A DNA stretch of 64,000 nt from a bacterium C-53 (GCA_003612525.1 RAZD01000009.1:62001-126000); one strand, 5' to 3'; shown: positions 27,567 through 36,654, counted from the stretch's first letter. Numbers and translations: made by a program. The notes: a model not told the origin generated them from the letters alone.

Positions 27567-28763
27567 TTACACAGCCTTTCCGCTCAATAATCCGACCACA
27601 TCGTATCCCACAAAGGAAAATGTGAAACAAATATACATCCATGTGCAGCAAATTTCCGCCCATTTTACAACTGTGTGATTCTGATAAGCGTTCCATTTCT
27701 GCTTTCCAAGCTTTTTCTTCAAAATTTCCTTATAAAGCATAGAAATAATGATGCCTGCTCCCTGAAGCAGACCATAAACCAGATAATTCATATCCGTTCC
27801 ATGCCAGATACCGGCAATTGTAAAGTTCAGAAACAGCGCTATATACTGCCCCAGACGTATGTTGCTGCGGCACGGCCCGGATATCAGTCTTTTAAAGATC
27901 GGGGAATATACGTAGTCCCTGAGCCATTCCGATAAAGTAATATGGTGGCGGTTCCAGAACTCCACCATACTTCTTGAAAGATAGGGATGATTAAAGTTTT
28001 CCGGCACGGTGATTCCCGACAGCTTTGCAAACGGAATCACCACATCACAGTACCCTGAAAAATTAAAATAAATATACCAGCCATTCAAAAAGGCAAAAAT
28101 CACAAAGGAAAGCGCTTCTTTCAGCACACCTGCATGTGTCCCAAAGCCCTGAAACCATCCATCTGCATAATATTTGATAATGCCGGAAACAACATAAACT
28201 TTCAGGTATCCGTTCAGTGCACGGTTCAAACAGGAAAATATCTCTGCTTTGGTCAGCGTCTCCTTCTCTTCATAGAAATCTGTGACAAAATTTTCATAAC
28301 GCTGTATTGGGCCTGCCAGAAGCGTATAAAACGAAAAAAGATAGTTGAAATAATCCACAAAAGTAATTCTGACACCTGTCTCCTTCAAATATTCATACTG
28401 CATGACAAAATCAATCTGGCGGAACAAAAAATAGGAAAGTCCTAAAATTTTCCACGCAAATGCATACAGAATATGAAGCGGCCCAAAAATCCAGTCATAC
28501 TGCATCAGGTATGCAAAACAGAAAAGCAGAAAAAACAAAAGCGGCCCAACCCGTCCGTTTCCGTTTTTTACGACAAAATACGGAATCAAAACCCAGAGGG
28601 CCACAACAACACCCTGCTGCCAGCCTTTTATCACACCCAGATACAAAACAAGATTTAGAATCAAAAATATATAATTTCTATATTGAGACCTGTTTCGCAG
28701 CAGGATGGGAGCGGACACCAAAAGCAGCACAAATACTGATGCCCCCACAGATAACTCAAACAT
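27567..28763 (-). CDS. MBOAT-family membrane O-acyltransferase (DltB-like)
   Basis: A 398-residue multi-pass membrane protein that moves an acyl group across the membrane onto an envelope polymer. About ten hydrophobic segments; the MBOAT signature includes FWNRHHITLSEWLRDYVY (about residues 269-286) and the catalytic His321 in IAGIWHGTDMN. Gene order SGNH protein, FkbH-like protein, acyl carrier protein, MBOAT and a DltX-like peptide parallels the dlt operon, but without a DltA adenylating enzyme. ATG follows the carrier gene by six bases. Confidence 0.93.
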   Translation of the reverse strand: MFELSVGASVFVLLLVSAPILLRNRSQYRNYIFLILNLVLYLGVIKGWQQGVVVALWVLIPYFVVKNGNGRVGPLLFFLLFCFAYLMQYDWIFGPLHILYAFAWKILGLSYFLFRQIDFVMQYEYLKETGVRITFVDYFNYLFSFYTLLAGPIQRYENFVTDFYEEKETLTKAEIFSCLNRALNGYLKVYVVSGIIKYYADGWFQGFGTHAGVLKEALSFVIFAFLNGWYIYFNFSGYCDVVIPFAKLSGITVPENFNHPYLSRSMVEFWNRHHITLSEWLRDYVYSPIFKRLISGPCRSNIRLGQYIALFLNFTIAGIWHGTDMNYLVYGLLQGAGIIISMLYKEILKKKLGKQKWNAYQNHTVVKWAEICCTWMYICFTFSFVGYDVVGLLSGKAV

Positions 28764-28769
28764 GGATGT

Positions 28770-29003
28770 CTACCTTACCTTTTTATTAATCAGTTCTATA
28801 AATTCCCCTACATTCTTTAACTTCATTACTTCAACTGTGGAAAACTTCACGGAAAATTCCTTTTCCACCGCTACAATCAGCTGTACATGCGTCAGCGAAT
28901 CCCAGCTTTCAATATCTTCCGCCGTTGTCTCATCTGAAATCACAATAGCATCATCATCAAATACATCCCGAAATACTTCCTGTAGTCTTTCTGTCGTTTC
29001 CAT
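28770..29003 (-). CDS. Acyl carrier protein
   Basis: A 77-residue phosphopantetheine carrier. The attachment Ser36 lies in ESWDSLTHVQL; four helices typical of carriers are predicted. The start codon shares one base with the FkbH stop (TAATG), so the two are translated together. It probably carries the acyl unit loaded by the FkbH-like protein and hands it to the MBOAT, as DltC does for D-alanine. Confidence 0.92.
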   Translation of the reverse strand: METTERLQEVFRDVFDDDAIVISDETTAEDIESWDSLTHVQLIVAVEKEFSVKFSTVEVMKLKNVGEFIELINKKVR

Positions 29004-30850
29004 TAAACTCCTCCTGTTATATAAATCCTTTTCTTATAATCCTTTTGTACCGGATACTCGTAAAGCCTGCTTTCCATCATGTCCTTTTCGATTGGCTCCC
29101 CAAGAAGCCGGAATCCGAGATCAGAGTAGAAATCTTTTACCATACCATTTTTCTTCGTTGGGATGTATTCACCGATAATGCGCTCACACCCCATGTTTCG
29201 CGCCTCTTCAATCACCTTCCGAAACGCAAAATCTTCAACGCCGCGCTTCAGTACGCGACAGCTCATAAGCCACGTATCAATAAAGCATTGGCCATCTGTC
29301 TTTCTTAATATAATACAGGAAATAATTCCATAATTCGTAAACCTGTCTTTCAGATTCACATAAATCATCCGAACATTCCCATCTTTCTGCATCTCCTCAA
29401 TCTGTGCATCCGTATAACGTTTTGTCCTCAGGTTAAACTGATTCGATTTATTAATCAACTGAACAAACCGCTCCGTCTGTGATTCGCCTACTATATCTGC
29501 CGTACCCTCCATCTGAAGAGATTGAAGATAATCGCCATAATCAACAAAGCTCTCCGACAGTTTCGCCCGTTCTCTGTCCGCCTGATAAGAATCCGCACGG
29601 TTTAAATCCTCTTTCGTAAGCTCCACCCACTCAAATGGAGCCGCCGCCTCGAGCGCATCTGCATATTCCGCCGGGTCTTCCGGCAGATCAACCACCAATA
29701 CGTCCGGCAAAAACTGTTTTACAAGCTCTCTCTCCGCCGGATTGTCATCGACAAATACGAGACTGTCAATTCCAATGTTCAGTTCCTTTGCAATTTCACG
29801 AATGTTACTGGCCTTATCATTCCAATTTGCCATAAAACTGGCAAAATCGGAAAGTTTCAGAATCATATCCGGATTTTTTTCAAATGGCTGTTTTGCCGTT
29901 TCCTCCTCATTTTTACTGCAAACTGCGAGAATCACGCCCCTGTCACGCAGATTCTTTACATACTGCTGAAAATACCGGTAAGATTCACCCACTGCATTAT
30001 GTGGGTCGATCTGGATTTTATCATACCCGTCGTCACCTACGACACCGCCCCACAAAGTATTATCAAGATCAAGAACCAGGCACTTTCTTATCCTGCCCTT
30101 GATTGCGAGAATTTCACTTAAAAAAAGAAATGCCACATCGCCGAGAAAATCAACGTGGAATCCTGATTTTGTCAGGAAGTAGGCCGAATAATCAAACCAT
30201 CTTTTCTTTCCTACGGCAGAGGCCAGATAGTCCACATCTATAATTGTGACATATTTAGGGCGTTCCTTCGCAAGTTCAAGATTTAAAAGTCTTATGTAGT
30301 TACTCTGCGAAAAAGAGTAACCGGCCTCCATATTGCCAAGCGCCCGATGCATAGGAACTACAAAATTCGTCTGCATGATCTGGCAGTCTGACATCTTCCC
30401 AATATGCGCCCAGAGATTGCGGTAATATGCCATCTGATGCTGCAATGCGTCATTGATCTGTTCTTCGGAAGATAAAAGTTCCGGAAAATAGTGAATATCA
30501 GGACTATGCGTCATTAAAATAACAATCTCCGGTTTAAACTGATATAATTTTGAATGTTCATCGAGCACATCCATATTGATGCCGTCATATTCACCTTCGT
30601 AAATGCAGGTCTCAATTCCGCTTCCCTGCAAAAAGACATCTAATACACCCGCAAAATGCTGAATACTGTAAGAACCGAGAATTGCAATTCTCATGGCAGA
30701 ATTTTGGATTCCCTCGGATTCTTTCCATTTTTTCAGCCGGTTTGCAAGCTTCATCAATATAGTAACGTCATATTCATTTAAATTACTGGCTCTGCCTTCC
30801 ATCACTTTTAAAAAAAGTTTTGAAATGTCTACCTTTTCTTCCATATTCAT
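29003..30850 (-). CDS. FkbH-like HAD-IIIC family acyl-loading protein
   Basis: A 615-residue three-part protein. Residues 50-210 are an SGNH-like FkbH N-terminal region (IAILGSYSIQHFAGVL), residues 255-420 a HAD-IIIC domain with nucleophile motif DLDNTLWGG at 261-269, AVCSKNEE and FVDDNPAERE, and residues 450-600 a GNAT-like domain. FkbH proteins of polyketide clusters take a glyceryl unit from 1,3-bisphosphoglycerate and load it as glyceryl-S-ACP. An ACP gene follows directly, so this protein may load the carrier with a glyceryl-type unit. That chemistry is inferred for this operon. Confidence 0.88.
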   Translation of the reverse strand: MNMEEKVDISKLFLKVMEGRASNLNEYDVTILMKLANRLKKWKESEGIQNSAMRIAILGSYSIQHFAGVLDVFLQGSGIETCIYEGEYDGINMDVLDEHSKLYQFKPEIVILMTHSPDIHYFPELLSSEEQINDALQHQMAYYRNLWAHIGKMSDCQIMQTNFVVPMHRALGNMEAGYSFSQSNYIRLLNLELAKERPKYVTIIDVDYLASAVGKKRWFDYSAYFLTKSGFHVDFLGDVAFLFLSEILAIKGRIRKCLVLDLDNTLWGGVVGDDGYDKIQIDPHNAVGESYRYFQQYVKNLRDRGVILAVCSKNEEETAKQPFEKNPDMILKLSDFASFMANWNDKASNIREIAKELNIGIDSLVFVDDNPAERELVKQFLPDVLVVDLPEDPAEYADALEAAAPFEWVELTKEDLNRADSYQADRERAKLSESFVDYGDYLQSLQMEGTADIVGESQTERFVQLINKSNQFNLRTKRYTDAQIEEMQKDGNVRMIYVNLKDRFTNYGIISCIILRKTDGQCFIDTWLMSCRVLKRGVEDFAFRKVIEEARNMGCERIIGEYIPTKKNGMVKDFYSDLGFRLLGEPIEKDMMESRLYEYPVQKDYKKRIYITGGV

Positions 30851-30851
30851 T

Positions 30852-31877
30852 TTAACGCTTTCCGATTAATTCATTCATATCTTCATTCAACCTGCGGGTA
30901 TATCGACAGGCTGCATCATACGATAAATGCACCCCATCCGCAAATTCATCATCTCTATAATCATTACGATAATCCAGGTATATTATTTTGTTCTTTTCTA
31001 ACAACGGTATCAACTCTGTATCAATATAACGATTCAGCTCTCTTCCGAAATCCGTTGCTGCCAGACCCGGCGGCAGGCATGTAAGTTCTACCACAAGATT
31101 GGAATCCTGGTTTAATTTAAGAATTTCCTTTTCCACGGAATCCTGCATTGATTGCGTCATATTGCAGGATTCTGCCACACTCTCATAATTAAAATAATTA
31201 TTCTTAAAGTTCCCCAAAGCTTTGATGCCTGGTACACGAAGCTGTTCCAGACCTGACATAAATAATTCCCAGACATTCTGCATGCGCAGAAGCTGAAGGT
31301 TAATCCAGTGAAGAGGCCGTTCTATAAAAGAATTCTTTTTTACGGACAAATTTTTTTTATTTACGCTGTATTTGCCCCATTTGTCAAGAACCGTCTCTGT
31401 GATTGACTTCTCCATATCGCGAAACGTAGAAAATGATATCTCAAATTTAACGATGTCCGACGCATCATAGCCTTCTGCCTGGCGCACAAGGTTATCCATA
31501 ATCCGGTCCGACCGCCAGCTTCCATTCCCGCACACCAGGAACAAATACTGATAGCCGTCTCTCAGGTCAACTTCTTCTTCCCTCAGAGGAATCACCGACA
31601 TAGAAGAGCCGATTACAATAATATTCTTTTCATTCTCTTTCAGCTGGTCAAGCTCATCTACAAACTCTTCATCTACAATATGTAAGCCATTCCTGTACCA
31701 CGGAGAAACAAATCCCTTTACATTCTGCTTGTAAAAAGGCAGATAATAATCGTTAGCCGCATCCGTTATGGCAATTGCCCCTTTTCCTCCCATATAGAGA
31801 AGAAAAAGAGCAATTGAACCAATCGCGAGTACAATGAAAATATATCTGCCTAAGACTTCCATACCTCTATTTTTCAT
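30852..31877 (-). CDS. Membrane-anchored SGNH-like protein (DltD/AlgJ analogue)
   Basis: A 341-residue protein with an N-terminal signal anchor (about residues 10-28) and an extracytoplasmic SGNH-like domain: IVIGSSMSVIPL carries the nucleophile Ser region and DDEFADGVHLS the Asp/His pair near the C-terminus. DltD and AlgJ/AlgX play this part in other MBOAT systems, finishing acyl transfer outside the cell. GAGGTG before the ATG; one base separates it from the FkbH gene, so it starts the acylation operon. No specific family name is recognised. Confidence 0.8.
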   Translation of the reverse strand: MKNRGMEVLGRYIFIVLAIGSIALFLLYMGGKGAIAITDAANDYYLPFYKQNVKGFVSPWYRNGLHIVDEEFVDELDQLKENEKNIIVIGSSMSVIPLREEEVDLRDGYQYLFLVCGNGSWRSDRIMDNLVRQAEGYDASDIVKFEISFSTFRDMEKSITETVLDKWGKYSVNKKNLSVKKNSFIERPLHWINLQLLRMQNVWELFMSGLEQLRVPGIKALGNFKNNYFNYESVAESCNMTQSMQDSVEKEILKLNQDSNLVVELTCLPPGLAATDFGRELNRYIDTELIPLLEKNKIIYLDYRNDYRDDEFADGVHLSYDAACRYTRRLNEDMNELIGKR

Positions 31878-31942
31878 TATACACCTCTAACCGTCTAAAT
31901 TAAAACAACTTTGATTGTAACACCTTTTCATGCAGAAAACAA

Positions 31943-32860
31943 CTACTGAACGCCCGCACCGGCTGTCGTCTCACTGTTATTCGTTGTATTCAGGTCTTCA
32001 TTCATCGTACTGCCTTCCGTATTATTGCCGGATACACCGCCTTCTTCTGCGCCTTCTCCGGTAAAGTAATAATCAAATCTGCCAAATGCATTGCGGTAAA
32101 ACTCTCTGACATTATCATTCATTTCTTTATTATTATCTGTCAGAACATGCATATATTCCGTCAGGATTTTTGCTGTCTTGGAATCCGGATATTTCTCTAT
32201 AAATGCCGCATACGATGTGACAGCGTGATCATCCACTACATTTGCATTATCGCCGCTCACATAATTGTTGCTCACGCCATTTTTCTCGTCAAATCCACCA
32301 GTAATCGCTGTATTTAAGAGCTGTTTATATTTTTCATAGGCATAAGGATAAGTTACGCCATTCTGATATGCATCCAAATGAGTTTCCAATGTATAACAAT
32401 GCTCGAGAAGCTCATCAAGCGAAGCATGAATGCCCTCTTCATCCACAAACGGAGATTCCTGATCCTGTGACATGAAATTCACATAATTTCTCATCTCATC
32501 CGACATATAATCTGACTGTGACGTCAGACGCGTAAAATCGACATCGCTGTGGGGCGAGACCATTCCAAAAATTCCGCCAATGATCTCGTCCAGTTCTTCC
32601 GGCTGTCTTGTAGATGCATTCGTATCATAAAAAGAATACAAGTCTTCAGGATTGGTAGATGTTGTAAGCATATTACGAAATTCATCCATAACATCTCCCG
32701 CTTCATCCATAACACCTGTATTTTCGTCTGTGTCCCCCAGCGTAGGGTCTTCCTGCACCATTTCATCATTACTCTTATCCGTTGTTCCGCATGCGGTAAG
32801 CGTAAATGATGAGAAGGCAAAAGTCAGCATCATAATAACTACTAAATATTTATTTCTCAT
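31943..32860 (-). CDS. Lipoprotein of unknown function
   Basis: A 305-residue exported protein. Residues 1-24 are a lipoprotein signal ending SFTLTAC. The mature part is acidic and Asn/Thr/Gly-rich at both ends, with a helical middle (YAFIEKYPDSKTAKILTEYMHV region). I recognise no family. AAGGAG nine bases before the ATG at 32860 sets the start; a start at 32887 lacks a site. It lies 65 bases before the SGNH gene on the same strand with no terminator between, so it may belong to the acylation operon. Confidence 0.8.
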   Translation of the reverse strand: MRNKYLVVIMMLTFAFSSFTLTACGTTDKSNDEMVQEDPTLGDTDENTGVMDEAGDVMDEFRNMLTTSTNPEDLYSFYDTNASTRQPEELDEIIGGIFGMVSPHSDVDFTRLTSQSDYMSDEMRNYVNFMSQDQESPFVDEEGIHASLDELLEHCYTLETHLDAYQNGVTYPYAYEKYKQLLNTAITGGFDEKNGVSNNYVSGDNANVVDDHAVTSYAAFIEKYPDSKTAKILTEYMHVLTDNNKEMNDNVREFYRNAFGRFDYYFTGEGAEEGGVSGNNTEGSTMNEDLNTTNNSETTAGAGVQ

Positions 32861-32920
32861 AATAAAAAACTCCTTTTTGTTTTTCATTATGCTTCATTTT
32901 GTAATTATTATACATTTTTA

Positions 32921-33583
32921 TTAAATTCTATTATTTTCCATTTCTTTTTTTACATCTGACAGACTCTCAAAGATTCGACTGCTTAAATTCCTCATTTCGT
33001 CTGTTGGCGGCAGCAGATCAGGAACCATAAATGCAGTCATTCCCGCGCGGTTTGCCGCACGGATGCCATTATATGAGTCCTCTATGACAAGCGTTTCCTC
33101 TGGCACTGAACCAAGCTTCTCGCAGCAGGCAAGAAAGATCTCCGGATCAGGCTTACTGTGCGTAATCATATCTCCGCCCATCACAACATCAAAATAAGGA
33201 AGGAATCCCGCCATGCGAAGATCCTCCTCCACAACTGCCCTGCGTGTGGAAGAAGCCAGGCCAATTTTATAACCATTTTGTTTTAAATAATCGAGCAGCT
33301 CGCCTGCCCCTGCCTTCACAGGCATTCCATCCCTTTCTACCGCTTCATGAAACACCTCCGAAGCTTCTTTTGCAAACTCATCAAACGGGAAATCTTCTCC
33401 AAAATGTCTCTTCGCAATCTCCCTGGTTGCCGTCATAGTTGTTCCGATACATTCCATGAACGCATCTTCGATCCCCGAAATGCCTCTTCTGCCGGCGACT
33501 TGTTTCCAGTTGTCAAGTACAAGCCGCTCCGTATCAAAGAGAATACCATCCATATCAAATATCACTGTTGTAATCTTCATCAT
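32921..33583 (-). CDS. HAD-superfamily hydrolase (beta-phosphoglucomutase-like)
   Basis: A 221-residue phosphatase or mutase. Nucleophile motif VIFDMDGILFDTE at the N-terminus, a helical cap, LASSTRRA as motif II, the motif III Lys region, and EDSYNGIRAANRAG as motif IV. The start is one of two adjacent ATGs (33583 or 33580); an upstream frame to 33649 has no better site. HAD substrates cannot be read; sugar phosphates are most likely. Same strand as the acylation genes, 60 bases upstream of the lipoprotein. Confidence 0.87.
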   Translation of the reverse strand: MMKITTVIFDMDGILFDTERLVLDNWKQVAGRRGISGIEDAFMECIGTTMTATREIAKRHFGEDFPFDEFAKEASEVFHEAVERDGMPVKAGAGELLDYLKQNGYKIGLASSTRRAVVEEDLRMAGFLPYFDVVMGGDMITHSKPDPEIFLACCEKLGSVPEETLVIEDSYNGIRAANRAGMTAFMVPDLLPPTDEMRNLSSRIFESLSDVKKEMENNRI

Positions 33584-33708
33584 AAGCAGTTCCAAAATCC
33601 TTCCTTTTCTACTGATAGCCTGCCTTACTATGGCTCTGTCGCTGCACAACCCCGGACAAAAAGCCGCTTTCAGGCGTCCTTCTCACACTATTATTAATCG
33701 ATTTCCAT

Positions 33709-33792
33709 AAAAAAGCAAGCAGACTCTCACAATCAGCATCAAAAACAAAATGCTTCTTCTGTAAGAGTCTGCCAAAAAACCTGCCGACAGGT
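33709..33792 (-). terminator. Tandem terminators after trpB2
   Basis: First hairpin ACCTG-CCGA-CAGGT (33779-33792) with a five-base T run on the minus strand; second hairpin GCAGACTCT/AGAGTCTGC (33719-33772), followed by TTTT. Confidence 0.8.
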
Positions 33793-33802
33793 CTATCCTG
33801 TT

Positions 33803-35173
33803 TTAAATTACAGGAAGGCTGTCAAAACCTGGTTTTAAATCTTCATCAGTCGGCACATAGTCCGTCATTTCTCCGTTATGGAACTTTTCATAAGCTTTCA
33901 TATCAAAATAACCAGTTCCCGTCAGTCCAAATACAATCGTTTTCTCTTCCCCTGTCTCTTTGCACTTCATCGCCTCATCAATTGCTACACGGATTGCATG
34001 GCTGCTCTCCGGAGCTGGAAGGATTCCTTCGACTCTGGCAAATGCTTCCGCCGCCTCAAATACCTTCGTCTGTTCCACGGACCTTGCCTCCATCAGACCA
34101 TCATCATAAAGCTGCGACAATACGGAACTCATTCCATGATAACGCAGACCGCCCGCATGATTTGCCGAAGGAATAAATCCGCTTCCAAGCGTATACATTT
34201 TCGCAAGAGGACATACCTTTCCGGTATCACAGAAATCATATGCATATTTTCCTCTCGTAAGACTTGGGCAAGACGCCGGCTCCACTGCAATAAAATGATA
34301 ATCCTTCTCACCGCGGAGTTTCTCCCCCATAAACGGTGAAATCAGTCCGCCAAGATTGGAACCGCCGCCCGCACATCCTATGATAATATCCGGCGTTATA
34401 TTGTACTTGTCAAGTGCTGCTTTCGCCTCAAGTCCAATAATCGACTGATGAAGCAATACCTGAGAGAGCACACTTCCGAGAACATATCTGTATCCTTCCG
34501 TATTCACAGCCACCTCAACTGCCTCCGAAATCGCACAGCCAAGACTGCCTGATGTTCCGGGATGTTCTTCAAGAATTTTCCTGCCAACTTCCGTTGTCGT
34601 CGAAGGCGACGGCGTCACGCTTGCGCCATATGTCCTCATTACCTCACGACGGAATGGTTTCTGCTCATAGGAAACTTTCACCATAAAGACTTTGCAGTCA
34701 AGTCCCAGATAAGAACAGGCCATCGAAAGCGCCGTTCCCCACTGTCCGGCTCCCGTTTCCGTCGTAACACCCTTCAGTCCCTGCTCTTTCGCATAGTAAG
34801 CCTGCGCAATCGCAGAATTCAGCTTATGGCTTCCGCTTGTATTATTTCCTTCGAATTTATAATATATTTTTGCAGGCGTCTGTAATTTTTCTTCCAGACA
34901 GTATGCCCGTACAAGCGGCGCAGGACGGTACATTTTGTAAAATTTCCGAATTTCTTCCGGAATGTCAATATACGCATTTGTATCATCAAGTTCCTGCTTC
35001 GCAAGTTCCGTACAGAATACACCGGATAATTCCTCAAGCGTCATAGGCTGTTTTGTTGCAGGATTTAAAAGCGGCGCCGGTTTATTTTTCATATCCGCAC
35101 GCACATTATACCATTGCTTTGGCATTTCCTCTTCAGTCAGATAAATTTTGTAAGGGATTTTCTCTTCTTTCAT
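33803..35173 (-). CDS. TrpB2-type tryptophan synthase beta-like enzyme
   Basis: A PLP-dependent enzyme of 456 residues of the TrpB2 branch, which condenses indole with serine to tryptophan, often without TrpA. PLP-lysine motif NTSGSHKLNSA, phosphate loop CAGGGSNLGG, and GVTTETGAGQWG are visible. The longer length and N-terminal extension (KIYLTEEEMPKQWYNV) fit TrpB2. The ATG at 35173 has GAGG five bases upstream; an in-frame start at 35239 does not. No other trp gene is near. It is controlled by a T-box with an apparent tryptophan specifier, which supports the substrate assignment. Confidence 0.9.
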   Translation of the reverse strand: MKEEKIPYKIYLTEEEMPKQWYNVRADMKNKPAPLLNPATKQPMTLEELSGVFCTELAKQELDDTNAYIDIPEEIRKFYKMYRPAPLVRAYCLEEKLQTPAKIYYKFEGNNTSGSHKLNSAIAQAYYAKEQGLKGVTTETGAGQWGTALSMACSYLGLDCKVFMVKVSYEQKPFRREVMRTYGASVTPSPSTTTEVGRKILEEHPGTSGSLGCAISEAVEVAVNTEGYRYVLGSVLSQVLLHQSIIGLEAKAALDKYNITPDIIIGCAGGGSNLGGLISPFMGEKLRGEKDYHFIAVEPASCPSLTRGKYAYDFCDTGKVCPLAKMYTLGSGFIPSANHAGGLRYHGMSSVLSQLYDDGLMEARSVEQTKVFEAAEAFARVEGILPAPESSHAIRVAIDEAMKCKETGEEKTIVFGLTGTGYFDMKAYEKFHNGEMTDYVPTDEDLKPGFDSLPVI

Positions 35174-35374
35174 TTTTTCCTCATTTCTGCGCGGCTCTTT
35201 GTGCATGAACGAGTTTTGTGGCAAGCAGCGCACCAACACAAATCTCGCGATTGAACGCTTTCGTATTCAATCTTATCTCCGTTTTCGATGGTTTGCCAGG
35301 GAATATCGAACAGGGAATCCTTTTCCCTATTCGCCGCATAGCCTGTATACCGCTTCCATACACAGGTATGCGCA

Positions 35375-35655
35375 TAAAAAAATCCCTGACAGAAACTACA
35401 ATTTCTGTCAAGGACGAATAAACATATTATCCGCGGTGCCACCTTGAATTCACAGACATATCTGTGCACTTTGACAGGATACCAACATACCCCTGGCAAC
35501 TAACGTATGCCTCACGTCGCAGAATACTCAGCTTACGCCTTTGACTGCGCCCTCCGCGGTCCATTTGATAACTTGTTTTTCACCTGATTCTCAGCATCAC
35601 AGGCTCTCTGTGGAAGCATAATTATCTTTATCTCCGCTTCATCGGTTTTATTTTC
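35375..35655 (-). promoter_or_regulatory. T-box riboswitch (tryptophan)
   Basis: On the minus strand the conserved T-box AGGTGGCACCGCGG lies at 35431-35444, followed by the terminator stem TGACAGAAA/TTTCTGTCA (35387-35410) and seven T (35376-35382). Stem I upstream contains GAATCAGGTG and a specifier candidate UGG in CAAATGGACC, matching Trp and the trpB2 gene downstream. Uncharged tRNA-Trp would bind and let transcription continue. About 200 bases separate the terminator from the ATG; no gene is seen there. Confidence 0.9.
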
Positions 35656-35659
35656 TGTT

Positions 35660-35688
35660 ATAATAGCACTTGAATGTTTCGTTGTCAA
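35660..35688 (-). promoter_or_regulatory. Promoter of the T-box/trpB2 transcript
   Basis: Consensus TTGACA (35683-35688), 17-base spacer, TATTAT (35660-35665) on the minus strand. Confidence 0.8.
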
Positions 35689-35709
35689 TTGTTTTTTAGA
35701 TTTTCCCGA

Positions 35710-35823
35710 CTATAAATCATTTCTATAAGGCTCCAGTAATCTATCACTCCAGCGCACTCTGAAAAACTGAATCAAAGGCCCTGTACCAAAAGCAAGAAGT
35801 ATTGTGCCTATTCCGATAATTTT
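35710..35823 (-). pseudogene. Remnant of a YczE/YitT-like membrane protein gene
   Basis: On the minus strand a stop-closed stretch of 37 codons reads KIIGIGTILLAFGTGPLIQFF followed by a basic tail. This GIGT...GP.IQFF pattern resembles the last membrane helix of YczE/YitT-type proteins. A stop (35824-35826) lies directly before it, with no start or ribosome site, and the AraC promoter occupies the next bases. It is read as the 3' end of a lost gene; chance resemblance remains possible. Confidence 0.5.
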
Positions 35824-35829
35824 CTATTA

Positions 35830-35858
35830 TTGAAATACGGAATTCTCAATGGTATACT
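35830..35858 (+). promoter_or_regulatory. Promoter of the AraC-type gene
   Basis: TTGAAA (35830-35835), 17-base spacer, TATACT (35853-35858). Confidence 0.7.
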
Positions 35859-35914
35859 AAGCTGAACGAAAACCAAAGATGTACTGTAAATAGATCAGAA
35901 AGCGGGGAATGCTC

Positions 35915-36646
35915 ATGGAAAATGCATTTTATGTTGAATTTCCGACACTTGAAACCGAAGATCTTCACGTAAATAACTTTGGCCATTCTGTCACAAAGCC
36001 TTGTCATAAATATGGCCCCGCCGTCCGTAATTTTTATCTCATTCATTATATACTGGACGGTGAAGGTGAATATTTCTCTAACAACAATTGTTATAAGCTC
36101 AGAAAAGGACAAGGCTTTCTCATTGAACCGGATTACCAGACCGTCTACACATCTGACGCAGTCAATCCCTGGACCTATGTATGGGTCGGTTTCTCCGGAA
36201 AAAAGGCAAAGGACATCATAAATAACATCGGAATATGCCAGGATTTTCCAATCTTCACATGCACAGACGGCCAACACCCTGAAAAATACATAGAGGACAT
36301 GCTTCAGCACAATAATGCCAGCCACGATGAACAGTACCGCCAGATGGCAATGCTGTATCTCTTCTTCTCCTGCCTTGCGAAAGCAAATAAGGAGCATACA
36401 GGCGAACGCACGAAGGACAACGTATATGTTATGCATGCCATCCGATATATCCAGAATCACTATAGTGAGCCGCTTCAAATCGAGGAACTCGCCAGGTATA
36501 TCGGCTTAAACCGAAGTTATTTAAGCACTCTGTTCAAAAAGCATACGGGGCTGTCTCCCAGCAAATACAGGATACAGGAGCAGTCGAAGAGTGAAGACAA
36601 CCGCCGGAAGCTCAATCCCCCCCACAGAGACCGGAGCCGATGCTGA
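35915..36646 (+). CDS. AraC-family regulator lacking the second helix-turn-helix
   Basis: A cupin-type sensor domain (residues 1-150, with HYILDGEGEY and KGQGFLIEPDYQTVY, as in MsmR-like sugar regulators), then the first helix-turn-helix (LQIEELARYIGLNRSYLSTLF) and KKHTGLSPSKY. Normally some 60 further residues carry the second helix-turn-helix; here the frame turns into a basic, low-quality tail (EQSKSEDNRRKLN) containing a C7 run and stops nine bases from the convergent alpha-galactosidase gene. The start ATG at 35915 has GGGG seven bases upstream. It would have controlled the alpha-galactosidase. Likely inactive or altered. Confidence 0.78.
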   Translation: MENAFYVEFPTLETEDLHVNNFGHSVTKPCHKYGPAVRNFYLIHYILDGEGEYFSNNNCYKLRKGQGFLIEPDYQTVYTSDAVNPWTYVWVGFSGKKAKDIINNIGICQDFPIFTCTDGQHPEKYIEDMLQHNNASHDEQYRQMAMLYLFFSCLAKANKEHTGERTKDNVYVMHAIRYIQNHYSEPLQIEELARYIGLNRSYLSTLFKKHTGLSPSKYRIQEQSKSEDNRRKLNPPHRDRSRC

Positions 36647-36654
36647 CTCCGCTC

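Noticed and set aside
27319-27696. A 125-codon frame on the minus strand overlapping the end of the MBOAT gene
   Set aside because: It begins inside the MBOAT gene, has poor ribosome site and Cys/His-rich random-looking sequence; the DltX-like frame in another phase explains the region better.
35170-35499. A 109-codon minus-strand frame in the trpB2 leader
   Set aside because: It crosses the T-box terminator and antiterminator, which are better explained as RNA structure.
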